Shown piece after piece: positions 38,703-47,073 of a DNA stretch of 64,000 nt. The stretch comes from Marinitoga hydrogenitolerans DSM 16785 (GTDB lineage: Bacteria > Thermotogota > Thermotogae > Petrotogales > Petrotogaceae): contig NZ_FQUI01000004.1 in assembly GCF_900129175.1 (NCBI RefSeq), forward strand, positions 32,093 through 96,092, given 5' to 3'. Below the pieces are notes generated by a model. The model worked only from the letters and a program-made list of their open reading frames with translations. It made no database searches and was not told where the DNA came from. Each line of letters begins with the position of its first letter. Position 1 is the stretch's first letter. Both the position numbers and the translations under genes were made by a program.

Positions 38703-39971
38703 TTATTTTTCTAAAACAATATTTATAATTGTTCCTTTATTCTTTATTGAATTCACCCTCAACTTCGCATTTTGAAAAATAACAAATCTTTCTAAAAAAA
38801 CAGTTCCCAATCCTGTTCCATAATCTTTCGTAGTGAAAAAAGGTTTCAAAAATTTTTCTTTTTCTTCTTTATTCATACCTATTCCATTATCAGCAAACAT
38901 AATTTTATAACATTTTTTCTTTTCTAAGAGTTTAATGATTATAACACTTTTTCCTCTTTTCATTAATACAGCATCAACGGAATTCTGCACTACATTAAAT
39001 ATTGCAGATTTAAACAGCCATATATCACTTTTAATTTCAATATTTGCATCACAATAAAAAACAAAATCTATTTCTGAATATGTATTTTTAAATTCTTTAA
39101 TTACCTCAATTATTATATCTTTCAAATTAAATAATTTTATCTCTTCTGTTGTTCTAAATAATTCCAATGTTTCACGAACTATATTTTGTATATTGTTTAT
39201 TTCATGATCTAACTGCTTTAAATATTCTTTTTCACCTGTTAATTCATACATTTGAAAGGTCATTTTTAATCTGGCTATTGGTGTTTTTAACCCATGTGCC
39301 GCATTTGCCAATATCTCTCCCAATCTTGCAAAATGTCTGGCATTCTCAAGATTTTTCTTCAATCTTTTGTAATTGGTTATATCGTTTATTGCTATAATAA
39401 TAAAATTTTCTTTCTTACTTACAATAAATTGTAGGTTTTTTCTTAATTTTTTCGAATATACTTCATATATTCCAGATTCTATAGTCATTTTTATCCCACT
39501 TTTAATAATAATCTTCGATAATTGCATTCCATATTTCAAAGATATATTATGAAATATTTCTTTCGCTTTTTGGTTGGACTTTTGTAAAATCCCTTTTTCA
39601 TCAAACACCAATAAACCAGAACCAATACTATCAAATATAGCATTAAATTTTTCATAATATTCTCTCAAGCCTTCTCTCTCTTTAGTCAATAATATTGAAT
39701 AAGTCCTAATCATTTCATCCAATTCACGAAATAATCCTGAATATTCAAGATTGTAATATTTCGTATTATAAGCATTTCCTTTATGCAGTATTCTTAAAAG
39801 TTTTTTTTCTATTAAAAAATATATGCTGAAATATAAAGACAGAAAGCTTATTGGTAATAAATACCAATAAGCCCACATATTAAATAAATAGAAAAAGAAA
39901 AGTAATATTACAGTATGTATAATGGATATCTTTTCTGATAAATCCCAGCCTAATAATTTTCTTTTTTTAAT
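38703..39971 (-). CDS. Membrane PAS-like histidine kinase, probable AUU start
   Basis: Sensor kinase with two N-terminal membrane helices, a PAS-like domain (about residues 95-200: FDSIGSGLLVFDEKG...), an H-box AAHGLKTPIARLK, N-box NVVQNSVDAVL, G1 ADNGIGM and G2 GTGLGTVFLERF. The first ATG (39878) has no ribosome site and cuts into the first helix. The frame is open upstream for 31 further codons reading KKRKLLGWDLSEK and then ISIIHTVILLFFFYLF, a perfect cytosolic head plus membrane helix. The only plausible start there is ATT at 39971-39969, five bases after GGAG. Product then 422 residues. It overlaps the SAM hydrolase gene by 22 bases. Confidence 0.8.
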   Translation of the reverse strand: MKKRKLLGWDLSEKISIIHTVILLFFFYLFNMWAYWYLLPISFLSLYFSIYFLIEKKLLRILHKGNAYNTKYYNLEYSGLFRELDEMIRTYSILLTKEREGLREYYEKFNAIFDSIGSGLLVFDEKGILQKSNQKAKEIFHNISLKYGMQLSKIIIKSGIKMTIESGIYEVYSKKLRKNLQFIVSKKENFIIIAINDITNYKRLKKNLENARHFARLGEILANAAHGLKTPIARLKMTFQMYELTGEKEYLKQLDHEINNIQNIVRETLELFRTTEEIKLFNLKDIIIEVIKEFKNTYSEIDFVFYCDANIEIKSDIWLFKSAIFNVVQNSVDAVLMKRGKSVIIIKLLEKKKCYKIMFADNGIGMNKEEKEKFLKPFFTTKDYGTGLGTVFLERFVIFQNAKLRVNSIKNKGTIINIVLEK

Positions 39972-40753
39972 ACAATCTCCACTCCTTCAGAATCCAAATT
40001 TAAAAGTTCTTTAGCATTTCCTTGATTAACAGCTATCTCTAAAAATCCTGAACTTTCTGGATGTATCAATAATTCACCAGGCAAAACATCACTAAAAACT
40101 CTTTCATAATATGCTTTAAATTTTTTATTTTCAAAATGAACAATCACTTCATCATCTTTTTTAAACAACGTTTCACCTAATTCCGATGGTATATTTGTTT
40201 GAACATTACCAAAAGTATCAAAAAAAATTACTTCTCCTTCAATGCTTTCATTTTTTATTTCTGGTGTTTTATATCTGAACAAGTTGATAATATCAATTTC
40301 ATTACCTAATTTTTCTATAGGAACGCCTTTTGACAGATAAGCTGCCGCTGGAGAAAAAATGTCCCTACCATGAAATGTTGTAGAATACCTTTTTCTAAAA
40401 TAATAATTTTCATTGCTTATTTCAATTAATCTATCTATACCATATTCTTCTGCAACTAATGTTAAAAGTCCATTATCTGGCGCAATAAAATAAAAATTTC
40501 TTTTTTTCGCCTTCATAATAATAGGTTTTCTATTGCTTCCAACACCTGCATCTATAACGCTTAAAAATATAGTTCCTTCTGGAAAGTCTTTTGAAAATCT
40601 GTGTAAAATATAAGCATTAACCTTTGGATCAAATTTTTTTGTTTCATGTAAAACATCAATTATTTCAACATCTTTATTTATGCTTTTCATTACAGCTTTA
40701 CACACACCTACATAATAACTATCATTACCCCAATCTGTAAAAAAGGCGATCAT
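39950..40753 (-). CDS. SAM hydroxide adenosyltransferase (DUF62/COG1912)
   Basis: Predicted S-adenosyl-L-methionine hydrolase of the fluorinase/DUF62 superfamily, converting SAM and water to adenosine and methionine. The 267-residue protein has FFTDWGNDSYYVGVCKAVM at the N-terminus, VIDAGVGSNRKPII, FIAPDNGLLTLV and TFHGRDIFSPAAAYLSKG, all family-typical, then the C-terminal beta barrel. Coupled by overlaps to both glpX and the kinase. Why a SAM-consuming enzyme sits here is unclear. Confidence 0.9.
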   Translation of the reverse strand: MIAFFTDWGNDSYYVGVCKAVMKSINKDVEIIDVLHETKKFDPKVNAYILHRFSKDFPEGTIFLSVIDAGVGSNRKPIIMKAKKRNFYFIAPDNGLLTLVAEEYGIDRLIEISNENYYFRKRYSTTFHGRDIFSPAAAYLSKGVPIEKLGNEIDIINLFRYKTPEIKNESIEGEVIFFDTFGNVQTNIPSELGETLFKKDDEVIVHFENKKFKAYYERVFSDVLPGELLIHPESSGFLEIAVNQGNAKELLNLDSEGVEIVLKKENY

Positions 40754-41796
40754 ATTCCTCCCCCCATATAATCTTCTCGTTTTTTATTTATATTCAAAAG
40801 CTTTAAATCTCCTTCTGTAGATTTCAATCTAATCGTTTTATATTGTAAATCATGATATGTTGTAATCCTTCTTATTGTTCTTGTTTTTGAACGCATGACT
40901 ATACTTTCAGTAATAGCTTTTCCTTTATAAAAATGCACACCCTTTAAAAAATCTCCATCAGTTACTCCTGTTGCCGAAAATAATACATTTTCCCCACCTG
41001 CTAAATCCTCAGTATAATATACCTTTTCTAGATTCCATCCATCCTCTATTAATTTTCCTTTTTCTTCTTCGGATTGTGGCCATAACTGTACCTGTAACTC
41101 TCCTCCTAAAGTCCTCAATGCTCCTGCTGCTAACACTGCTTCAGGTGATCCACCTATACCTATATATATATCAACACCACTATCAGGCATTGCGGTAGCT
41201 ATTGCTGCTGCTATATCACCATCACCTATCAATTTTATTCTGGCTCCTACTTTTCTAATTTCATCAATAATTCTACTGTGCCTATCTCTATTTAAAACAA
41301 CCACAGTTATCTCACTTACAGGAACCTTCAAAGCTGCTGCTGCAACTCTTAAATTTTCTCTTATAGAACTCCTTATATCTAACAAACCTTTTAATTCTGG
41401 ACCAACTGCAAGTTTATATGAATAAAAAGTTGGCAAATAGGCCAATTTCCCTTTCTCAGCTAATATCATAACACTTATTGCGTTGGGTAATCCAAAAGCA
41501 ACTAGTCTTGTTCCATCAATAGGATCAACAGCTATATCATATTCATCATCATCTTCATTCCATGTGCCAACCTTTTCACCAATATACAACATAGGCGCCT
41601 CATCTTTTTCTCCTTCACCAATAATAACCGTGCCTTTTATTTCTATATAATCAAGCATACCTCTCATAGCGTCTACAGCTGCTTGATCTACAGCATTTTT
41701 ATCTCCCATCCCTAAATGTAAACTACTGGTTAAAGCTGCCGCTTCTGTCACCCTCACCAAGTCAAGTGTAATCTCTCTATCCATCTTTTCTGTCAT
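40750..41796 (-). CDS. glpX: Fructose-1,6-bisphosphatase class II GlpX
   Basis: Gluconeogenic phosphatase. The 348-residue protein has VTEAAALTSSLHLGMGDKNAVDQAAVDAM, GTVIIGEGEKDEAPMLYIGE, the lithium-sensitive phosphatase motif YDIAVDPIDGTRL (about residues 85-97) and GIGGSPEAVLAAGALRTLGG. Start ATG 41796 is preferred over the in-frame TTG one codon earlier because the GGGGGGA ribosome site is optimally spaced to it. First gene of the glpX-SAM hydrolase-kinase group. Confidence 0.94.
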   Translation of the reverse strand: MTEKMDREITLDLVRVTEAAALTSSLHLGMGDKNAVDQAAVDAMRGMLDYIEIKGTVIIGEGEKDEAPMLYIGEKVGTWNEDDDEYDIAVDPIDGTRLVAFGLPNAISVMILAEKGKLAYLPTFYSYKLAVGPELKGLLDIRSSIRENLRVAAAALKVPVSEITVVVLNRDRHSRIIDEIRKVGARIKLIGDGDIAAAIATAMPDSGVDIYIGIGGSPEAVLAAGALRTLGGELQVQLWPQSEEEKGKLIEDGWNLEKVYYTEDLAGGENVLFSATGVTDGDFLKGVHFYKGKAITESIVMRSKTRTIRRITTYHDLQYKTIRLKSTEGDLKLLNINKKREDYMGGGI

Positions 41797-41935
41797 CAAA
41801 TCCCCCCATTCACTTTATTAATGTAATATTATTATACTAAAAAACTTTATTTTTTTTAACCTCTATTTTTAGCTGTATATTATAAATAAATTCAATTACA
41901 ATCAATGATATAATTTATGAACTGCTTTACACACT

Positions 41936-41963
41936 TTGAAAAAAAACAACAATATGATACAAT
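41936..41963 (+). promoter_or_regulatory. Promoter of aminopeptidase gene
   Basis: TTGAAA (41936-41941) and TACAAT (41958-41963), spacing 16, about 45 bases before the GTG start. Confidence 0.55.
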
Positions 41964-42009
41964 TTAATTGTAAATATTTTTATAATAATACTTCTGGAGG
42001 TGAAAATAC

Positions 42010-43410
42010 GTGGAAATTAAAAAATTACAGGAAAAACTCACAAGAAAAAAAATTTCAGTATGGGAAAAACGAGATCGAAAAATTATAGATAATTATGCAA
42101 ACGGTTATAAAACATTTATCGACTATGCTAAAACAGAAAGAAAAGCTGTTGACTATACTGTAAAGGAATTAGAAAAACAAGGTTTTAAACCTTTAAATTA
42201 CTTTTTAGAAAAAGGTTCAATAAAAGATGGTGATAAGATATATTATGTAAATAATTCAAAATCTTTATTTGCAATTAAAATAAAAGGTAGTTTGACAAAT
42301 GGAATAAGTCTTGTAGGTGCTCATTTAGATGCTCCAAGATTAGACTTAAAACCAGAACCAATAATTGAAGATTCTGGAATAGCTATGGCAAAAACTCATT
42401 ATTATGGTGGAGTAAAAAAATATCAATGGTTAAACATACCTCTTGAATTACATGGGGTTGTTATTAAAAATGATGGAACAAAGGTTGATGTTTCAATTGG
42501 TGATGATAAAAATGATCCTGTTTTCGTTATTTCTGATTTACTACCACATTTAGATAGAAGAAAAGGAAATATTTCAGAAGTATTTAAAGGGGAAGATTTA
42601 AATTTAATAATGGGCACAATCTCCATTTCATATGAAGAAGAAATAAAAGATAGTATAAAACTTAATATATTAAACATATTATATGAAAAATATGGAATTA
42701 TTGAAGAAGATCTCATTTCTGCTGAATTAGAAGTAGTCCCTTCGTTACCAACAAGAGATGTTGGATTAGATAGATCATTAATTGCTGCTTATGGACATGA
42801 TGATAGAATATGTTCTTATACAGCATTAACAGCTTTAATAGAATCCGAACCTGAAATTAGAAGTGCTGCTATATTATTAACAGATAAAGAAGAAATTGGA
42901 AGTGACGGAAACACCGGAGCAAAACATCATTTCTGGATTACTGTATTGAAAAAATTATTAAAACTACAGGGAAATACTAATATAGAATTAGACATAGACG
43001 ATACATTATTAAATTCAACATTGTTATCCGCAGATGTTTCTGCTGCATTTGATCCAAACTTTAAAGACGTTCACGACCCTGCTAATGCTCCAAAATTAGG
43101 TTTTGGAATAGCAATCGCTAAATATACCGGAGCAAGAGGTAAAGCTGCAACAAATGATGCTAATGCTGAAGTTTTTGGAAAATTAAGAAAAATTTTTAAT
43201 GAGAACGGAGTTATATGGCAAAGTGGGGAATTAGGAAAAGTAGATCAAGGTGGTGGCGGAACAATAGCCAAATTTTTCGCAGAAAAAGGTTTAAGTGTTA
43301 TAGATGCGGGAGTTGCCCTTTTAGGGATGCATTCGCCTTATGAATTAGCCTCAAAAGCTGATTTATATGAAACATATTATGCATATAAGGTGTTTTTAAA
43401 CAAAAATTAA
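42010..43410 (+). CDS. M18 family aminopeptidase
   Basis: Cytosolic dinuclear-zinc aminopeptidase of the aspartyl aminopeptidase-like M18 family. The 466-residue protein has the metal histidine block LVGAHLDAPRLDLKPEP (about residues 99-115), GLDRSLIAAYGHDDRICSYTAL, the general-base DKEEIGSDGNTGAKHH, and the C-terminal GMHSPYELASKADLYETYYAY with a further zinc histidine. GTG start with GGAGGTG ribosome site. Two unrecognised genes follow closely, probably co-transcribed. Confidence 0.93.
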   Translation: MEIKKLQEKLTRKKISVWEKRDRKIIDNYANGYKTFIDYAKTERKAVDYTVKELEKQGFKPLNYFLEKGSIKDGDKIYYVNNSKSLFAIKIKGSLTNGISLVGAHLDAPRLDLKPEPIIEDSGIAMAKTHYYGGVKKYQWLNIPLELHGVVIKNDGTKVDVSIGDDKNDPVFVISDLLPHLDRRKGNISEVFKGEDLNLIMGTISISYEEEIKDSIKLNILNILYEKYGIIEEDLISAELEVVPSLPTRDVGLDRSLIAAYGHDDRICSYTALTALIESEPEIRSAAILLTDKEEIGSDGNTGAKHHFWITVLKKLLKLQGNTNIELDIDDTLLNSTLLSADVSAAFDPNFKDVHDPANAPKLGFGIAIAKYTGARGKAATNDANAEVFGKLRKIFNENGVIWQSGELGKVDQGGGGTIAKFFAEKGLSVIDAGVALLGMHSPYELASKADLYETYYAYKVFLNKN

Positions 43411-43424
43411 ATGGAAGTGAAAAT

Positions 43425-44024
43425 TTGAAAATCTTTGCCGGCGCTCCTATTCACTTAATGGAATTTGAAAATGCTAATGTGAATTTAAATATAACCTCCC
43501 ACTCATGGTCTTTTTTGGGCCAGAGTGGGGTTTCTGTCATTTTAAATAAAGATCATGTTAATATTTTTAATGGATTATCTGAAGAAGATTTAATCTCTTT
43601 TGAAACCAGATTAATTAACTTAAATGATGAATATAAAATACTTTTTTTATTACAACATGAAAGCTTCAAATTTGAAAACTATTTTTATGCTAAAATGAGA
43701 AATGCTGATTTAATCGTTTTAAGAATTGACTTATTAAACAAGTCTTCATATACTTATTTATTAAATGTTATTATTTCAAACATGTTCCTTGTAAAAATTC
43801 CTATTTTATTATTTAAAATTTTCAAAGAAACTCACGAAATATCTTATTTCTTTCCAGATGCAAATGATTATACTGTTTTTAAAGATTCACCTTACGCTTA
43901 TATTGAAATAAAAAAAAGAAGAGAAAATATTATAATGTTGCATGGTTATTATAGAAATATGCTGCACAATAAATTATCTTTTTTCTTGAAAAAAGTTGGT
44001 GATTTAAATGAGAAATATTATTGA
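43425..44024 (+). CDS. Unrecognised protein, 199 residues
   Basis: No family recognised. TTG start with GGAAGTG eight bases upstream, 14 bases after the aminopeptidase stop. The sequence looks like a soluble alpha/beta protein: several predicted strands (YKILFLLQHE, ADLIVLRIDL, IPILLFKIF) and a basic C-terminal segment (KKRRENIIMLHGYYRNMLHNKLSFFLKK). The GAPIHLMEFENANVNLNITSHSW start is distinctive. It overlaps the next gene by 17 bases. Composition is extremely AT-rich, like its neighbours, so it does not stand out as foreign. Confidence 0.65.
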   Translation: MKIFAGAPIHLMEFENANVNLNITSHSWSFLGQSGVSVILNKDHVNIFNGLSEEDLISFETRLINLNDEYKILFLLQHESFKFENYFYAKMRNADLIVLRIDLLNKSSYTYLLNVIISNMFLVKIPILLFKIFKETHEISYFFPDANDYTVFKDSPYAYIEIKKRRENIIMLHGYYRNMLHNKLSFFLKKVGDLNEKYY

Positions 44025-44727
44025 TATATTAATTGAAAAATGGCTTTTCAATAGAGTAAAGCACAATTATTATAACAGTTTTAGAGACATATCTCATATG
44101 TCAAATAACGATTCTCATTTTTATCTTATAAATTTTGGTATCCTATCTTTAAAATTTTTTAAATTAAAACATATAACCGATTTAATAAATCAGTTCAAAA
44201 ATAGTATAAAATTCAAAAATAAAATAGGTATAATAACCTTAAATAATTACTCAAAAAAATATATACGCTATGTTTCCGAAATAGCTGAGATTTTTGATAT
44301 CCCTATTATTGTTTTATTTAAAAAAGAGTTATATATGATAAAAGAAAATACCATTAAAATTATCAACAACAGTGACTATTTTTATTTTAAAACTACCAAA
44401 TTCTATTTTTTAAATAATTCATCAGATATATTATATCAATTAATGGATATCAGATTGGAAAATCCACATTTTTTAATAGTAAATAATGCTTATTGCCATC
44501 TACAAAAATATGAATTAAACTCTATTTCTTCTGCTTTATCTACTTATCTTATAGCATTTGATAAGAATAAATTGAGTATATACAAACCAGAAAATAATAA
44601 TTCCATTGAATATAAATTAAAAGAACATTTTATCTTAAAATTTAATATTATTACGCTTTCAAATCTCAAAAACGGGATAACAAAATTTGATGAGAAAAAA
44701 ATAGAACTGTTATTAAAATATATATAA
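44008..44727 (+). CDS. Unrecognised protein, 239 residues
   Basis: No family recognised. It starts inside the 3' end of the previous gene (17-base overlap) and ends at a terminator, so the two are probably co-expressed. A central stretch alternates hydrophobic strands and helices (KIGIITLNNYSKKYIRYVSEIAEIF, IPIIVLFKKELYMIKE), suggesting an alpha/beta fold. The rest is lysine-, asparagine- and tyrosine-rich. There is no signal peptide or membrane helix. Like its partner it contains a DIPII/IPILL-type strand, a weak hint that the two share a fold. Confidence 0.6.
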   Translation: MRNIIDILIEKWLFNRVKHNYYNSFRDISHMSNNDSHFYLINFGILSLKFFKLKHITDLINQFKNSIKFKNKIGIITLNNYSKKYIRYVSEIAEIFDIPIIVLFKKELYMIKENTIKIINNSDYFYFKTTKFYFLNNSSDILYQLMDIRLENPHFLIVNNAYCHLQKYELNSISSALSTYLIAFDKNKLSIYKPENNNSIEYKLKEHFILKFNIITLSNLKNGITKFDEKKIELLLKYI

Positions 44728-44746
44728 AGCCGAAAGGCTTTTTTTA
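44726..44746 (+). terminator. Short terminator after hypothetical pair
   Basis: AAGCC-GAAA-GGCTT tetraloop hairpin followed by a T-run, directly at the stop codon. Confidence 0.75.
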
Positions 44747-44789
44747 ATATAAAATGCTATAATTAGTTACAAAATGTACAAAATATAAA

Positions 44790-44818
44790 TTGACTTCTTT
44801 TATCTATTTTAGTATAAT
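44790..44818 (+). promoter_or_regulatory. Promoter of suf operon
   Basis: TTGACT (44790-44795) and TATAAT (44813-44818), spacing 17, 40 bases before sufC. No obvious regulator palindrome was seen around it. Confidence 0.78.
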
Positions 44819-44857
44819 AACATTAGAATAAATACGACAAAAAAAGGAGGAATTGAA

Positions 44858-45628
44858 ATGTTGTTAGAGGTAAAAAATTTAAAAGCAAAGGTTATTGAAG
44901 ACAATAAAGATATATTAAAAGGTGTTAATTTAAATATCAATCCCGGTGAAATACATGTATTAATGGGACCAAATGGCTCTGGGAAATCTACACTATCAAA
45001 TGTTATTATGGGATCTCCAAAATTCGAAGTTACTGATGGTGAAATATTGTTTAATGGTGAAAATATATTAGATTTAGATACTAATGAAAGGGCTAAAAAA
45101 GGGATTTTTTTAACTTTTCAACATCCACAAGAAATCGAAGGAGTAAAAATGAGACAATTTTTAATTAATGCATATAGGCACATGCATTCTGAAGAAAAAG
45201 TTTCACCTATAGAATTAAATAAAAGATTAATCAAATTATGTGAAGAGATTAATATAAAACCAGAATTTTTAGATAGATATGTTAATTCAGGTTTTTCAGG
45301 TGGAGAAAAGAAAAAAAGTGAAATATTGCAATTATTCTTTTTACAACCAAAATTAGTTATTATCGACGAAATAGATTCTGGATTAGATGTTGATGCTTTA
45401 CGAGATGTTGCTGAAGCTATTAAAAAGCTTAAAAATGAAGATATGAGTATATTAATGATTACTCATTATCAAAGAATTTTGAAATATTTACATCCAGATT
45501 TTGTTCATGTTTATGTTGATGGAAGAATAGTTTATACAGGTGATGCTAAATTAGCAGAAGAAATCGAAGAAAAAGGCTATACTATATTAAGTGAATATGT
45601 GGATGTTGATACTGTGAAGGAGTGGTAA
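44858..45628 (+). CDS. sufC: Fe-S assembly ATPase SufC
   Basis: ABC-type ATPase of the SufBCD scaffold. The 256-residue protein has Walker A GPNGSGKSTLSN (about residues 38-49), FQHPQEIEG (Q-loop), signature FSGGEKKKSEILQ (about 146-158), Walker B LVIIDEIDSGLDVDAL (the SufC-typical EIDSGLD) and H-loop MITHYQR. Strong AAAGGAGG ribosome site. First gene of the sufCBDSU operon. Confidence 0.96.
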   Translation: MLLEVKNLKAKVIEDNKDILKGVNLNINPGEIHVLMGPNGSGKSTLSNVIMGSPKFEVTDGEILFNGENILDLDTNERAKKGIFLTFQHPQEIEGVKMRQFLINAYRHMHSEEKVSPIELNKRLIKLCEEINIKPEFLDRYVNSGFSGGEKKKSEILQLFFLQPKLVIIDEIDSGLDVDALRDVAEAIKKLKNEDMSILMITHYQRILKYLHPDFVHVYVDGRIVYTGDAKLAEEIEEKGYTILSEYVDVDTVKEW

Positions 45629-45629
45629 T

Positions 45630-47045
45630 ATGAAAGATATAAATAAAATAAATTATGAAGATTTAATGATAAATCAGTCAAAATTTGATTTTAGAAATGA
45701 AGCCAAATACGCATATAAAACACCTCCAGGATTAAATGAAAAGGTTATTAGAGAAATTTCAGAAGCTAAAAACGAACCAAAATGGATGTTAGAACACAGA
45801 CTACAGGCTTTCAAAATTTTTGAAAATTATCATGAGCCACATTTTGGTGTTGATATAAGGAATTTAGATTTAAGTAAAATTGTAGCATATATGAAACCCG
45901 ATGCTAAAAAATCAAATTCGTGGGATGATGTACCAGAAGAAATAAAAGATACATTTGAAAAATTAGGTATTCCAGAAGCTGAAAGAAAAGCTTTAGCTGG
46001 GGTTGGTGCCCAATACGATTCTGAAGTTGTTTATCAGCACATAAAAAAAGAATTAAATGATATTGGTGTAATCTTCGTTGACATGGAAACTGCTGTTAAA
46101 GAATATCCAGATTTAGTAAAAGAATATTTTATGAAACTTGTTCCTTCTCATAATCATAGATATGCTGCTATTCATGGAGCATTATGGAGTGGAGGTTCTT
46201 TTTTATATGTTCCAAAAGGGGTTAAAGTTCCTTTGCCATTACAAGCATATTTCAGGATGAACAACCCAGGAATGAGTCAATTAGAACATACATTGATTAT
46301 CGCAGATGAAGGCTCAGAAGTAGAATTCATCGAAGGTTGTTCTGCACCATTTTATAATGTAACTAATTTACATGCTGGTATGGTTGAAATATATGTAAAA
46401 AAAGGGGCTAAAATGAAATACTCCACTATTCAAAACTGGAGTAAAAACACATATAATCTAAATACCAAAAGAGCTATCGTAGACGAAGATGGTTCAATGG
46501 AATGGGTTTCTGGTTCTTTGGGCAGTTTTAAAACTATGTTATACCCTATGACTATATTAAGAGGAAAAGGGGCTAAAAATAGTTCTGTTACATTAACATA
46601 TGCCGGTCCTAACCAACATTTAGATACAGGATCAAAAGTTTTTCATCTTGCACCATATACAAGTTCAATCATTAATGCTAGAAGCATAAGCATTGGCGGT
46701 GGTTGGGCGTTTTATAGAGGCTGGGTAAAAATTGGTGAAAATGCAAAAGGCGCTAAATCTTCTGTTGAATGTAATGCATTGATGCTTGATAACAAATCTA
46801 AAAGTGATACAGTTCCATTAATTGAGGTTTTCACTGATGATGCTGATGTTGGACATGAAGCAAAAATTGGAAGAATATCCGAAGAACAAATATATTATTT
46901 AATGTCAAGAGGTTTGTCTGAAATAGATGCGAAAAACATGATTGTTAGAGGCTTCATTGAGCCGTTAGTTAAAGAATTACCGCTAGAATATGCACTTGAG
47001 TTAAATAAATTGATTAACTTAGAAGTTGAATCTTCTATAGGATAA
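45630..47045 (+). CDS. sufB: Fe-S assembly scaffold SufB
   Basis: Core scaffold subunit. The 471-residue protein has the SufB N-terminus (KTPPGLNEKVIREISEAKNEPKWMLEHRL), the FVDMETAVKEYPDLVKEYF helix, EFIEGCSAPFY (conserved cysteine), and the beta-helix with GSKVFHLAPYTSSIINARSIS and C-terminal VGHEAKIGRISEEQIYYLMSRGLSE. It follows sufC by one base and precedes sufD. Confidence 0.96.
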   Translation: MKDINKINYEDLMINQSKFDFRNEAKYAYKTPPGLNEKVIREISEAKNEPKWMLEHRLQAFKIFENYHEPHFGVDIRNLDLSKIVAYMKPDAKKSNSWDDVPEEIKDTFEKLGIPEAERKALAGVGAQYDSEVVYQHIKKELNDIGVIFVDMETAVKEYPDLVKEYFMKLVPSHNHRYAAIHGALWSGGSFLYVPKGVKVPLPLQAYFRMNNPGMSQLEHTLIIADEGSEVEFIEGCSAPFYNVTNLHAGMVEIYVKKGAKMKYSTIQNWSKNTYNLNTKRAIVDEDGSMEWVSGSLGSFKTMLYPMTILRGKGAKNSSVTLTYAGPNQHLDTGSKVFHLAPYTSSIINARSISIGGGWAFYRGWVKIGENAKGAKSSVECNALMLDNKSKSDTVPLIEVFTDDADVGHEAKIGRISEEQIYYLMSRGLSEIDAKNMIVRGFIEPLVKELPLEYALELNKLINLEVESSIG

Positions 47046-47073
47046 AAACAAAAACAGAACCGGAGGTGTATTT

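Noticed and set aside
39950..39971. Programmed frameshift fusing the SAM hydrolase to the kinase
   Set aside because: The hydrolase ends normally for its family, no slippery heptamer with downstream structure was evident, and a GGAG site next to ATT explains separate initiation.
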